Origin: Impatiens glandulifera
Lineage: Eukaryota > Streptophyta > Magnoliopsida > Ericales > Balsaminaceae
Reading direction: 5' to 3'
Assembly: GCF_907164915.1 (NCBI RefSeq)
Contig: NC_061863.1
Span: 33,329,133-33,393,132, forward strand
Length of the DNA: 64,000 nt
Each line of letters starts with the position of its first letter. Position 1 is the stretch's first letter. The notes below the pieces were generated by a model. That model saw nothing but the letters and a program-made list of their open reading frames with translations. It did not search any database and had not been told where the DNA came from. Shown here piece by piece: positions 1 to 10,250 of the stretch. Position numbers and translations under genes: made by a program.

Positions 1-2
1 AC

Positions 3-482
3 TTCACCGAGCAAGACTTTGCTCGGTGCTTCAATCTGCCCAAACAAGGGCTCACGGACCTTAGCCCTCCAGCCGACACCAAGGCTGAGGTCTCTCTCTC
101 CCTCTCTCGGTCAGATGAACCTGTCGATGACCATGGTTCTAAATATCCCTTGAGGGCTGAATACCAGATCCTCAACGACATAATAGGGAGAAGCATCCTC
201 GGGAAAGATGTAACCAACACATATTGCACGGTAACGTTCAATATGATGGCGGCCATCATAACAAGGACGCCGGTTAATTGGTCCCGGGTACTGTTCGATG
301 TCCTTATTTGGATTATCGGCACCAGGTCCGTGGCGTTCATTCCCCAGATCAGCCGGCTGCTTGAGGAACTTGGGGTCCCAACCTGTCCAGGCGAAGGTCT
401 GGACCGCAGCCAAGTGTTCACCAAGGAAATCATCGACTCGTTCTACGATCGGGTTGAGGAAGAGTGGAGGAGGAACCGCTAA
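3..482 (+). CDS. Plant transposon-protein family aORF, 5' truncated by window
   Basis: This reading frame is open from the first bases of the window to a stop at 480-482, giving about 159 residues of a C-terminal part. It matches the other aORFs here in order: FNLPKQGL near its start (the LPxEG-like motif), then LNDIIGRSIL, then ITRTPVNWSRVLFDV (the conserved NW motif). It ends in a charged tail. The family is commonly annotated as a putative plant transposon protein and no biochemical activity is established for it. It lies 503 bp upstream of a second gene of the same family on the same strand. The N-terminus is missing only because the window begins here. Confidence 0.7.
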   Translation, partial: FTEQDFARCFNLPKQGLTDLSPPADTKAEVSLSLSRSDEPVDDHGSKYPLRAEYQILNDIIGRSILGKDVTNTYCTVTFNMMAAIITRTPVNWSRVLFDVLIWIIGTRSVAFIPQISRLLEELGVPTCPGEGLDRSQVFTKEIIDSFYDRVEEEWRRNR

Positions 483-985
483 GTCACTCCTTCTTGCATC
501 CGGTCATTTTGCTTCATGCACCGGATGTATTATTGTTCAACTCAAATTCGATCATATCGGCTTCATCCATGTTCACTTCGGTTTTATCTATGCTTTTCAT
601 TTCTGTATGACATGTTTCGGCTTTATCTCTACCATTTTCGGTCTCTATCTAATCAATATCGTTATGTATTAAATGCAATTAATGAAATTATCCGAAATTA
701 ATGAGATAACTCCCAACCAACTGAACATTTAATATCCAACCAAATCGGTTACTTCTCAACTAACACTTACCTTGGGTCTTGTGATTTGCTCCTTCCCCAT
801 GCATCATTAAAAGGGAAAGATTCTCTTCCTTAATAAAACAAAACTGACCATCAATGCACAGATTTTCCCTTCAAAACCGATCCTATATAAAGAGCTAATC
901 TCTCCTCATTTTATCACATCCAAAAGTGCAAAACACTTGTATTCATCTTGAACATCTCTAGTATCTCTCTCTCTCTACCACAATC
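483..985 (+). promoter_or_regulatory. Spacer and promoter region of the second aORF
   Basis: I see no gene here. A TATA box (TATATAAA at 884-891) lies 95-102 bp before the ATG at 986. A CT-rich leader (TCTCTCTCTCTC) lies just before that ATG. Copies of ATCGG and ACCGG/CCGGT, the recurrent family Z motif, are scattered through it (for example around 500, 525 and 565). Confidence 0.5.
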
Positions 986-1693
986 ATGCCAAGCCGAACT
1001 TTGGGAAACTTTCTAAGTGTTGACTTCGGCTCATGTTTGGCCGAATGGGACTATGACCATCCAAAGAAACATATGTTTGAAAGTCTCATTGTTACCGGTC
1101 TTCAACCCTTCCTTGACGAATCCGGTCCCATACTGACTGAGGATGTCAAGGAATTTTTTAGAAATGCCATCAACTGGGGAGATCGCATTGTAACCACTGT
1201 AAGGAATCAGACCTTCCGGCTTGATGAAGCCGAATTTGCCACCCTCTTCAGTCTGCCCAAAGAAGGGTTCTCTGATTTTCCGGCCATGGAGGGACCTGAT
1301 GAATACTACTATGGGTTCCGCTGCTCTACAACCTTCGATCCGGTGGAACCCCATGGGTTAAAAACCCGTCTCGGTCGTAGCACTCAGCTACTTCTTGAGA
1401 TTGTCACTCGGTCCATTCTGTGCCAATCTCTAAATCAGCGGTATTCAAAGAATACCTACAATATCATGACCCACATTTACAACCACACGCCCATCAATTG
1501 GGCAGCGGTTCTCTTTCAAATCTTGAGAAAAATGGTGCGGACCAAGAAGGGTCTCGGCTTTGCACCCCACATCAGCAGGTTGATTCTCAAGTACCGGCCA
1601 GATTTTGGACCGGGTACACCGGCACCCCCTTCAAACATTCTCGATAAAGATGTCGTGGTGGAAAAGTATTCCAAAATGGTGCTTACTGCTTAA
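986..1693 (+). CDS. Plant transposon-protein family aORF, 235 aa
   Basis: A complete frame with an ATG downstream of a TATA box and a TAA stop. The protein begins MPSRTLGNFLSVDFGS. It carries the family motifs in order: a segment around residues 35-60 about maturation into EFF-like (VKEFFRNAINWGDRI), FSLPKEGFSDF at about 90-100, LLEIVTRSIL near 140, and THIYNHTPINWAAVLF near 165-180. It ends in a hydrophobic and basic stretch. At 235 residues it is close in size to the short aORFs of elements P1 and D (252 and 239 residues), so it is probably a full single-domain version. It is the middle of three tandem copies. The function is unknown. I see no catalytic motif of a transposase or nuclease. 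Confidence 0.72.
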   Translation: MPSRTLGNFLSVDFGSCLAEWDYDHPKKHMFESLIVTGLQPFLDESGPILTEDVKEFFRNAINWGDRIVTTVRNQTFRLDEAEFATLFSLPKEGFSDFPAMEGPDEYYYGFRCSTTFDPVEPHGLKTRLGRSTQLLLEIVTRSILCQSLNQRYSKNTYNIMTHIYNHTPINWAAVLFQILRKMVRTKKGLGFAPHISRLILKYRPDFGPGTPAPPSNILDKDVVVEKYSKMVLTA

Positions 1694-2200
1694 ACATCTT
1701 TACGTAAATGTCTCTCTTTCGTACTATCGGTTTCCATTCTAATAAAATATCGTTTCAGCTTTGATGATCGTTTCTCTTTTCTCTCTGTTTCTCTCTAACA
1801 TAACCGGCTTAATATCGTTCGTATCCGGTATCATAAAATCTGCTTAAAACCGTTAAACACCGATCAATCAAAATATCTGAAACACTATTAGAAACCGATC
1901 TGTCATTCGGTCTCAAAGAAATGAAAGCGTCATCCATGACGTAGGCTGAGTGTTTTGGAGGGAAAAATTCCCGCTCAAAACAGCCGCCCACAGTTTTCGG
2001 TTTCCCGCCCACAGTCTGGCGTCCTTTCGTTTTGGAGGGAAAATTCCCGCCCATTCATGATGGGACGGTTGGATCCCCAAACCGTGACTATAAAAGGGGG
2101 TCTTCGGTCATTTATTTCATTCTCACGCGAATTCACTTTATCTCTCTAACTTTTCTAAATTCTTCGAAGCCGATTTCTCTCATTCTCAAACTCCTCAAAC
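1694..2200 (+). promoter_or_regulatory. Promoter region of the 927-aa aORF with E2F-like sites
   Basis: A TATA box (TATAAAAG, 2089-2096) lies about 105 bp before the ATG at 2201. Upstream, GTTTTGGAGGGAAAA followed by TTCCCGC occurs twice (about 1953-1976 and 2032-2050), and CGCCCACAGT occurs twice between them. TTTCCCGC at 2001-2008 fits the E2F/DP consensus TTTSSCGC. Family-specific ACCGG/CCGAT motifs cluster at 1730-1925. I see no coding region in this spacer. Confidence 0.5.
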
Positions 2201-4984
2201 ATGGGTCGCGATTCGGCGTTGTTCAAACTATACTCTCAAGTGGATTTTGAAGAAATTCGGCAGAATGGGACGACCAAGGCAAAAGAAGTAATTGACCGGC
2301 TGATTAAAACCGGTCTGGGATATTTTCTAGATGGTCCTCACGTAATTTACAAGGACGCGGTCGAAGAATTCTTTAACACCGCAACCATCTCCTACGACAG
2401 GATTCTCGCCACGGTTTGCGGCTCCCAAATAGAGATCACTGAAGCAGTAGTGGCCGAGAGTTTGCGTCTCCCAACCACCGGCGAGGACGCAATGGCAGAG
2501 ATGGACGATGATACTTTTAAGACAGCTTGCCGCGTCTTATCGGCAACCAACAAGCCGGTTACCACATCCGGAAAGAAACAGATGCTGAAACCGGAGCTTA
2601 TCCCGGCGTGTGACGTTTTTGCCAGGGCGATACTGGCAAGAGGAGGAAACTTCAGCAATCTGACCAGAGACAAAATCAAAATGATTTTTCGTCTAATGGA
2701 AGGAACAGAGGTCAACTGGGCAAGAGCAGTCTTCGGCAACCTCATGGATATGGTAAGATCAGATTCAGCCAGGTCATGGGGGTATGCCGTACAACTCGGT
2801 AAGATCTTCTTACACTTGAACATCAACGTCGGTCCCGGTGTTGGGATAATAAAACGTAGCATCATCCGATCAAGGCACTTTCTTCCAAGAAAGCAGTCGG
2901 CCTCCAGTTCCTCAGGTGGCCGAAAGAAGAAAGCCGCAAAGAAGGATGCCCCGGCAAAAGAAAACACCGGAGGAAAGAGAAAAGAAAAGATAATCTTCGA
3001 AGACCCACCGCAACAAACAGAAGATGAGGAGTGGGCCGATGAGGAAGCCGACACAGAGGGAACCGAGGATAGAACGGACCATGACGACGATCTTTTGGCT
3101 CGGAGTCCGAATAATACCGAACAGAGCATCAATCCTGAGACCACCGAGGGTGAAGAAGGGATTGATGAAGGAGCCGATGATGAAGGCTACAACCGGGAAG
3201 AGGCGGATGAGGCCGAGGCCGAAGAATTAGCCCAGAATATCTTTCAGGGCATTCTCAAAAGAGACGGGGAGGTTATAGACTTGTACTTGGAGTGGCATGA
3301 GTACCGGTTCGACACAAAATATAAGGATATCCTAACGGACCTCTCTCCACAGAAATGCATCGAGAGATTGGAGGAAGTGGAAAACATGATTCTTCGTCTA
3401 ACTAGATCCAACACAATTCAGGAGATACAATGCCGAACCTGTCTCTTGATACCAAGAAGCCGACTACGGAAACTAAGAAGGCGCATCCGGAAAATTACGG
3501 AGGAGTATACCGCAGGGGGATCGGTGTCTACCGTGGCGCCGCGAGTATTAGCAAGGCTCGAGAGCGGCAAACTGGAAATACATCAAGAGATAAAGCGGCT
3601 AGGAGCCATATGCAATCAGAAACAGGTTCCGGTGTATACCACTCCGGTCATCGACGAATTTCCACTTGACTGGGCAACAACTTCAAGAGAGGACACTGAG
3701 ACACCAAGGGACACTGAGACACCGATGCCAGAAGATGATGAGGTACCGACTTCAAAAACTGCTGAAGCACAAATTTTAGAAGATGTCGAGGTACCAATCT
3801 CAGAAACTGCGGTAACGAACTTGGAGGATGTGGTCACATTAGAACATCCTAATGAGAATGCTGTACTGATGGACTCCGGTGAGAGAGCCGATCCTAATCC
3901 GACCGAGCAGTCCCCTCCCACTCCACCACCGGATGCCACCGTTTCAGTTCCCCCTAAGGAATGGATTGAAGACCGGCTCCAAGAGTTTGAAGCATCCGTT
4001 TCGGGGCGGATTGGTGAGCAACTTAAGAAATTTGAAGTGTCCACATCGGGGCAGATTGAAGACCGGCTTCAGAAATTTGAGGCATCAATATCAGAGAAGA
4101 TTGATGACCGCATACTTGACCACAACGTCTCCAAGCTTCAACCGCTCAAGGACAGATGCGAGAACATATTCGATACGGCTATGCAGTTCGCCGATGTGAC
4201 AAAACAGCTTGTGGATCAACATCAAGCACGCCTAGAGGAACTCAGCACCGGACTATGGGAAGAGGCCGGTGAGCGAGAAAATTGTGCTCAGCATATTGTA
4301 GCTCTGGAGGGTATCACTTCGGAATTAAAGAAGGATTTCGAACGGGTCGACACGACAATTGAACGGGTCTCGGTGCTGGAAAAGACAAATGAGACTCTCG
4401 TGGCCGAGGTAAAGGCACTCACCGAGCAGATGGCCGAAATTCTGAAAGCTAAAGAAAACGCGGATGCCGCGGCTCTGGAGGCTGATGCTCTAGTGGCTAA
4501 ACGGGTCCAGGATGCGCTGGACGCCGAAGCTGGCAAAGACAAAGAGGCGCCACGATCATCTCAGCTGACCGAAACCGAAATCGAGGCCGAAAGAATAAGA
4601 AGGGCCGAGATCTTATATCCAGGGTATGCTGAACAAGTGGCAAGACAGGTTGCAGCGGATGCCGAACGATTAGAAACGGAGCAACGAAGGCTGGCGGGCT
4701 ATGCAACCGAAAATGAGAAAAAGAAGAAGGCGGCCGCCTCCGCTTCAGCAACGAAGAAAAGGAAGAGGCCGGCTCCTAAGAAAGTTCGGATTGTGGAGAT
4801 GCTCAATAAAATCTCTGAACCGGTTGAAACGGGCACTTCGCAGCAAGACGACTCAGCCGAAGACGAGGACGAAGAACAGCTGCGGTACCGATCTAAAAGA
4901 CCACGATCTTCCCAACCGCCATCCCAACCGCCACCGCAACCAAAGAGAAAGAAGAGCGCCTATGAGTTCACAGACTCGGAATAG
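2201..4984 (+). CDS. Long plant transposon-protein aORF with coiled coils, 927 aa
   Basis: An uninterrupted 927-residue frame starting at the ATG after a TATA box. Residues 1-220 are the family domain: VDFEEIR, AVEEFF, LRLPTTGED (weak LPxEG), then GTEVNWARAVFGNLMDMV. Residues 225-270 are basic (GGRKKKAAKK) and resemble a nuclear signal. Residues 270-345 are very acidic. About 400-500 is mixed helical sequence with a basic patch (RSRLRKLRRRIRK). Residues 520-590 are Thr/Pro/Glu-rich. About 585-650 holds three near-repeats of E(D/E)RLQ(E/K)FEAS. About 650-840 is coiled coil, followed by a Lys/Arg-rich tail with PKRKKS. It lacks transposase or RT motifs. The layout suggests a nuclear, multimerising, chromatin- or DNA-associated protein, which is inference. 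It is the only long aORF here without a stop. Confidence 0.72.
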   Translation: MGRDSALFKLYSQVDFEEIRQNGTTKAKEVIDRLIKTGLGYFLDGPHVIYKDAVEEFFNTATISYDRILATVCGSQIEITEAVVAESLRLPTTGEDAMAEMDDDTFKTACRVLSATNKPVTTSGKKQMLKPELIPACDVFARAILARGGNFSNLTRDKIKMIFRLMEGTEVNWARAVFGNLMDMVRSDSARSWGYAVQLGKIFLHLNINVGPGVGIIKRSIIRSRHFLPRKQSASSSSGGRKKKAAKKDAPAKENTGGKRKEKIIFEDPPQQTEDEEWADEEADTEGTEDRTDHDDDLLARSPNNTEQSINPETTEGEEGIDEGADDEGYNREEADEAEAEELAQNIFQGILKRDGEVIDLYLEWHEYRFDTKYKDILTDLSPQKCIERLEEVENMILRLTRSNTIQEIQCRTCLLIPRSRLRKLRRRIRKITEEYTAGGSVSTVAPRVLARLESGKLEIHQEIKRLGAICNQKQVPVYTTPVIDEFPLDWATTSREDTETPRDTETPMPEDDEVPTSKTAEAQILEDVEVPISETAVTNLEDVVTLEHPNENAVLMDSGERADPNPTEQSPPTPPPDATVSVPPKEWIEDRLQEFEASVSGRIGEQLKKFEVSTSGQIEDRLQKFEASISEKIDDRILDHNVSKLQPLKDRCENIFDTAMQFADVTKQLVDQHQARLEELSTGLWEEAGERENCAQHIVALEGITSELKKDFERVDTTIERVSVLEKTNETLVAEVKALTEQMAEILKAKENADAAALEADALVAKRVQDALDAEAGKDKEAPRSSQLTETEIEAERIRRAEILYPGYAEQVARQVAADAERLETEQRRLAGYATENEKKKKAAASASATKKRKRPAPKKVRIVEMLNKISEPVETGTSQQDDSAEDEDEEQLRYRSKRPRSSQPPSQPPPQPKRKKSAYEFTDSE

Positions 4985-5098
4985 GGACTACCTTTCCTCC
5001 TCTTCCTTGTCTTAGTATTTATGCTTTGTCTTTTCCGGTTATCTATAAATATATAAAGTTATTTTTGAATACCGGCCTTATTTTGCATTTCTACATAA

Positions 5099-5322
5099 TT
5101 TTGATAATTTTAAATAAAATAATCAAAAAGGGAGAAATTGTTAGATAAAAGATAGAGATTCTTCCAAAACTCCTCCCAACTCCTCCCTCAAAATTTTTCG
5201 AAAAATTCTCTAAGTCTTTTTCAAAAAACCGGCCAAACAAAACAACCGGACTACGGTTGCAAACTTACATGATTTTGATAATTTTAAATAAAATAATCAA
5301 AAAGGGAGAAATTGTTAGATAA
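5099..5322 (+). repeat. Duplicated polypurine tract and LTR start
   Basis: About 50 bp containing AATCAAAAAGGGAGAAAT followed by TGTTAGATAAA occurs at 5099-5148 and again 174 bp later at 5273-5322. The second copy leads into the long LTR. The first leads into about 125 bp of unique sequence. The LTR could formally start at 5139 or 5313. Confidence 0.7.
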
Positions 5323-6593
5323 ATTCATACCGGTTCGAATAAACCTAACTTAAACAAACTTCCCATGCAGGAGCAAGAAACCGGACCGGATGAACAAAAG
5401 AAAACCAACTGAAGAAACCGAACCGGTCAAGTTACCATACCGATCAAAAGCATTCTGAACGTGACCGCACAAAGGATCGGCCAAAGCCTAAAAGCCAGAT
5501 CCATCAAATAGCCGATTATCTACAAGACAAGAATAACCGGAAGAAGTCCGGTTACTTCACTACCAAAGACATTCGGCCAAGTCAAAAGACCGACCAGTAC
5601 AAGAAGACACTTTGGGTATCTGTTGAGAATGATACCAAAGGAACAGACTGAATACTTCCATATCCATGCAAGTCTGAGGAAAGACTGTAGGCTGCAGAAA
5701 ACAGTACTACCGAATCCTTCTACTTCGGGATAAGCCAGAAAGGAAATCTTCAAAGTACAGACAACTGTCCAAGCAGACAATGCCTACATTGAGTAAAAGA
5801 CAAACCCAGCAGGTCTGTCTTGCAAACCGGAAGAACAGACCGGCAGGTCTGAGACGACCGCAGGTCTGAGACACTGAATCACTGAATCACTGCATATCTG
5901 ATCAGCCAATCAGATTCAAGGCTTTGAAATATGACCGTTGGCATATTTCACCTATAAAAGGAGGCAGTTGCAGAAGAGTAAATGCAGTTACTAAGTGGGA
6001 CATTAAGTGAGACAAGTGAAGCGTTGAGAGCATTTACTACAAGTGATAACAGTGTGGTATTCTAAGAAAGCCTGAGTGCTAAATTCTAAGTGTGTTCTAC
6101 AATTTCAGTGTGAATTGTAAGAGTGTTATCGAGCAGAAAATAAGCCTCGATCGGATTGTATTTGTATTCCTTAGTGAATATCCTTCTCGCGGCTTCGAGA
6201 GGAAGGGGTGACGTAGGAGTTTTATCTCCGAACATCCATAAAATCTGTTGTGTCATTTACTTTCTGCTGGCTTCATTATCTAACCGACTAACTTAACCAT
6301 ACCGCCCCAAACCGACTCTATACTAACCATACCGAATATCCAGATAACCGAAACCGACCCACCATTCTTCAAATCTCCATCATCCGAAACCGACTCCGCC
6401 TATCATACACGTGTACCGCTTCAACTTGAAAGCAAACCTCTTCCGCGCTTGAACCTAGTTCAAGGGTTTGTGACAGGTTGTGTAGTATTGAAACCCCGGT
6501 GTTAATCTCTAACCGGATTAACCACCACCCTACGAGTGAGAACCGCTAACCGGTCCAACCCCCGGTCCACCAGCGGCGACCTAGATCCTAACA
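5313..6593 (+). repeat. 3' LTR of family Z element
   Basis: It runs from TGTTAGATAA after a polypurine tract to GATCCTAACA, with the TG...CA ends usual for LTRs. A TATA box (5953-5960) and an MSA-like GACCGTTGG just upstream (about 5933-5941) mark a promoter. Motifs with ACCGG, CCGGT or ACCGA recur throughout (for example near 5330, 5380, 5417, 5534, 5828, 6512 and 6550). The TTAGAC motif of the other families is absent. Confidence 0.7.
5953..5960 (+). promoter_or_regulatory. LTR TATA box
   Basis: TATAAAAG in the family Z LTR. It lies about 12 bp after GACCGTTGG, whose reverse complement CCAACGGTC resembles the mitosis-specific activator element. Confidence 0.6.
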
Positions 6594-9500
6594 GACATCT
6601 ACCAAGTCTAAATCTTACGTTTTGTTGACAGTACAAAATAGAAAATCCATAAAATAACCCAAATATGGATTCTCAATGGACTAATTAATTATGGACCCAA
6701 ATGAAGTTGGGTACCAAATTTGTAAATATGTACATATGTAGGTAAATAAAGAAAGTTGTCTAGAAGAGTCTATCTGGTATCTGGACAGCAACTTCTCTAG
6801 ACACATGATAGGTGACAGACGGTTGTTGACCGATGTAACAAAGTTTACACGACCAAAGATCACATTCGGTGATAACAGCAAAGGTAAAACCGAGGATAAG
6901 GGTAAGGGTATGATTGTCCACAGAAACCTTACTATTAATAATGTGTTGTTAGTAGAAAATATATGTTATAATTTGATAAGAATTAGTTAAATGTGTAATA
7001 ATGACTACACTGTAGATTTTCAAAAACATGCATATCTAGTTAAAGATCAGTAGGGAAACACCATGCTAACAGGAAGTACAGTAGGAAACTCATACAAAAT
7101 GAATTGGAAGCCTAAGACGTCTGATCATGTTTGCGTGATTGTTAAAAATGATCAAAATTGGCTTATAAAGATTAAATCATCTTAATTTTAAAACAATAAC
7201 AACATTTGTTCAAAATATCTTGTAATTGGTATGCATAAACTGAATTTTTCTAAAGATAAGGTCTACCTTACTTCTTAGATGGGCAAACTAGTCAGATCAA
7301 CTTTTAAAAACAAATGGAATGTCCAATCCAACATGTGTCTAGAATTAATGTACATGGATCCGTTTGGTCCAATTCTAGTAATCAGTTTAAGGGGAACGAG
7401 ATATACCCTTATAATAATTAATGATTATTCTAGATTTACTTGTGTAATATTTCTAGTCTCTAAGGATCAAACTGCGGAAAATTAAATTAAAATCCTTAGA
7501 AGACTACAAAATGAAAAATCTTCAAGAGTTATAAAGATTAGAAGTGATAGAGGTACATAATTTAAAAACAGAATTATATCTTCCTTCCTTGAGGAATCTG
7601 GAATTAGACACAAGTTGTCTAGTGCTAGAACTCCATAGCAAAATGGAGTTACTGAAAGGAGTAACACAACACTAAAACAAGTTGTTAATTCAATGCTAGC
7701 TGATTCTGGTGTATCTCAAAAATTATGGGCATAAGCTATTAGCACAGCATGTTATACTCAAAACGGATCAATGATAAATAAACATTTTAATAAAATACCT
7801 TACGAAATTTTCCATAGCAAAGTCCCTAAAATTTTATATTTTAGAATATTTGGTTGTATATGATTTATTCACAACAATAGAAACACTCATTTGACTACTT
7901 TTGATGCCAAATCAGATGTTGGCATCATGTTAGGTTCTTAATCAGTTAGCAAAACTTATGAAGTCTTTAATAAATAAACTCTAACTGTTGAGGAATCTAT
8001 GCATGTCGTATTTGATGAATCTGTTGAAAGTAATTTGAAAAAAACATCAAAGTGTCTAACAGATTGGAAGTTGTTAATCTTTAATCTAATAAGGACGATG
8101 AAGTTTAGGTCATCAGAACAACATGTCTGATCAGCCAGCTGGTCCATCTAATAAGCCAGTTGATCCAGTTAAAATTTAACCAGACTAAAAGTTAGCAGGC
8201 TACTGACAGTCCGAAGGCTACTAAGACAACTAATCAGACAACTGAACTTCAGATGGAACAGAAATCACCCACATGAACTAATAATAGGTAATTCTAATGC
8301 ACCCCTTAGGACTAGAAATCAACTAATTGATGAAATTGCAAATTTTGCATTTGTTTTTTAAAATGAACCTAAAAAAATTGATGAAGCATTTCTTGATTCA
8401 TATTGGATCAATGCCATGAAAAAAGAATTAAATCGATTTGAAAGAAATAAAGTTTGGCATCTAATTCCAAGACCATATGAAATAAAGAAATATGTTATTA
8501 GAACTAGATGGGTTTTTAGATACAAACTAAGTGAAAATGGCTTAGTTATAAGAAACAAAGTTAGACTAGTAGCTCAAGGCTATGGACAGGAAGAAGGAAT
8601 CGACTTTGAGGAATCATTTTCCCCTGTAGCTAGACTTGGGCTATTAGAAACTTTATAGTTTATGTCGATTTTAAAAACTTTAAAGTATATCAAATGGATG
8701 TTAAAAGTGCTTTTCTAAATGGTATACTTAATGAAGATGTATATGTTGAACCGCCTATCTTTCTTGATCATTCTTTGCCTAATCATGTTTTTAAATTAGA
8801 TAAGGCTTTATATGGTCTTAAGAAAACTCTTAGAGCTTGGTATGATACTTTGACTAAATTCTTATTTGATCATGATTTTATTGTAGACATAGTAGATAAA
8901 ATACTTTTTAAATTTGTTAAACATTCACACATCTTTTCAATTCTATGTGAATGATATCATATTTGGGTCAACTAACCTCAAACTACACGAGAAGTTCTTT
9001 AAGTTGATGCAGAATAAATTTAAGATGAGTATGATGGGTGAGCTGACGTTCTTAGTTGGTCTTCAAGTTCAATAGCTTGAAGCTGGAACTTTCATCAATC
9101 AAGAAAATTATACCAAGGAGTTGTTAAAGAAATTCAATATAAAGAACTACTCAGTTGCCTCAACACCCATGAATTAATCAAGCAAGTTAGATAAAGATGA
9201 AGATGTTCAAAGGTTCGACATCACGGATTATCAAGGAATAATCGGCCCTCTACTTTATATAACAGCCAGCCGATCAGACATCTTGTTCGTCGTCGGCGTG
9301 TGTGGGCGCTTTCAGGCTAATCCTAATCAATCTCATTACTTAGTTGCTAAGCGTAATTTAAAATATTTAAAGGGAACTCAATGTGTTGTACTGTGGTATC
9401 TAAATGATTTCAGTTTCAACTTAATTAGTTACTCTGATGCAGATTATGCATGTTGTAAGATCGATCGGAAGAGCATCATTGGAACGTGTTAGTTCTTGGT

Positions 9501-9888
9501 GATCGTCTGATGTCTTGGAATAGCAAGAAGCAGACGTCTATCACCACATCTACAATAGAGGCTGAATACCTTGTTGTAGGTAGTTGCTATGCTCAACTAC
9601 TATGGATTCAATAGTAGTTGAAAGATTATGGCATCCAAGCAAACGAGTCTCCAATCTTCTGTGACAACATCAACACTATAGAAATTACTTACAATCCGGT
9701 GTTGCATTCCAAAACGATGCATATCGACATTCGACATCACTTCATTCAAGAGCATGTTTCTTAGAAGTATGTTCGGCTGGAATATGTCTCAAAAGATCAG
9801 CAAGTGGCCGACATCTTCACGAAACCACTCCCCAAGACTAAGTTTTTTTACTTTAGAAATATTTTGGGTCTTTTAGATTTAAATTAAT
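6594..9888 (+). pseudogene. Copia gag-pol remnant (relic element)
   Basis: The frames are broken by many stops but the domains keep the standard order. The end of gag (TVQNRKSIK) is followed by a degraded protease motif LDSNFSRHMIG at about 6785, where DSG is changed. Integrase runs over roughly 7170-7740 (FGPI, INDYSRFT, IRSDRGT). Reverse transcriptase runs over about 8400-9060 (GTRWVF-like, [10 protein letters not shown]). RNase H runs over about 9230-9790 (SYSDADYA). The RT active site reads YVNDIIFGS near 8944, so one catalytic aspartate of YVDD is replaced by asparagine. The piece ends with FTKPLPKTK...LGLLDLN and a stop. It is inactive. Confidence 0.85.
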
Positions 9889-9904
9889 TTAAATTTAATA
9901 TGCA

Positions 9905-10250
9905 CAAATTTAGGGAGAATTTGTTGAATAGCTCATAAATCAGACGTGTTAAGACGGATCTCTCAAATTGTGCTGATAAAACAGTTGTTTGATGACACTA
10001 TACATCAAACGGATTGTGCCTAAGTATCTTGTAACTTAAGCATAGTCAGACGTTAAACTATTAGGCAGACGTATGCTGACACAACTGTGTTGTAATTCAT
10101 CAGACGCCTTCAGAACAGATGTCTTATTAAACTTAAATGCAAGACATGTGGAAAGCACAGTCAGTCGGTTGTGCAAGTGCTCTTGGACGACTCGTCTTAT
10201 GTCGAGTGGGACATCTGTTTTAATCTTATTAATATGATGTCATTTAAATC
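9905..10250 (+). other. Post-pol tract and spacer of the relic
   Basis: AAATTTAGGGAGAATT, a purine-rich tract, is followed directly by TGTTGAATAG, which looks like an LTR start. CAGACG/GTC motifs are dispersed in the next 300 bp. The region matches the segment after pol in element D rather than a true terminal LTR, and no end with CA or target duplication was found. Confidence 0.5.

Larger units (their letters stand above)
1..6593 (+). mobile_element. Family Z LTR retrotransposon, 3' portion (5' end outside window)
   Basis: This stretch ends in an LTR that runs to ...GATCCTAACA at 6593. The sequence resuming at 6594 is the interior of an unrelated copia gag-pol, so this is an inserted element cut off by the window start. 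It carries three successive genes of the putative plant transposon-protein family, each with its own promoter-like region, then a polypurine tract and the LTR. No gag or pol is visible in the part present. A target duplication cannot be tested because the left junction is missing. GC content is higher than in the neighbouring elements, and ACCGG-type motifs are scattered throughout. Confidence 0.75.
6594..10250 (+). mobile_element. Decayed copia relic related to family D
   Basis: This is the remains of a copia element split by the family Z insertion. Its left part lies outside the window. It holds the end of gag, all of pol in broken frames, a polypurine-like tract (9905-9921) and about 330 bp of post-pol sequence. 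That last part shares features with the post-pol region of element D: TGTTGAATAG...AGACGTGT after the tract, and the paired motif ACGACTCGTC...TCGAGTGGGAC near 10190. Similarity fades near 10250. No aORF or LTR follows. Confidence 0.7.

Noticed and set aside
2392..3144. Minus-strand frame of 250 codons
   Set aside because: It overlaps the 927-codon plus-strand gene and its composition mirrors that gene; a shadow frame.
4288..4751. Minus-strand frames of 84 codons
   Set aside because: Shadows of the coiled-coil and basic part of the 927-codon gene.
1..4984. DNA transposon encoded by the 'transposon protein' genes
   Set aside because: There are no terminal inverted repeats or catalytic DDE-type motifs, and the genes sit inside LTR elements in every case.
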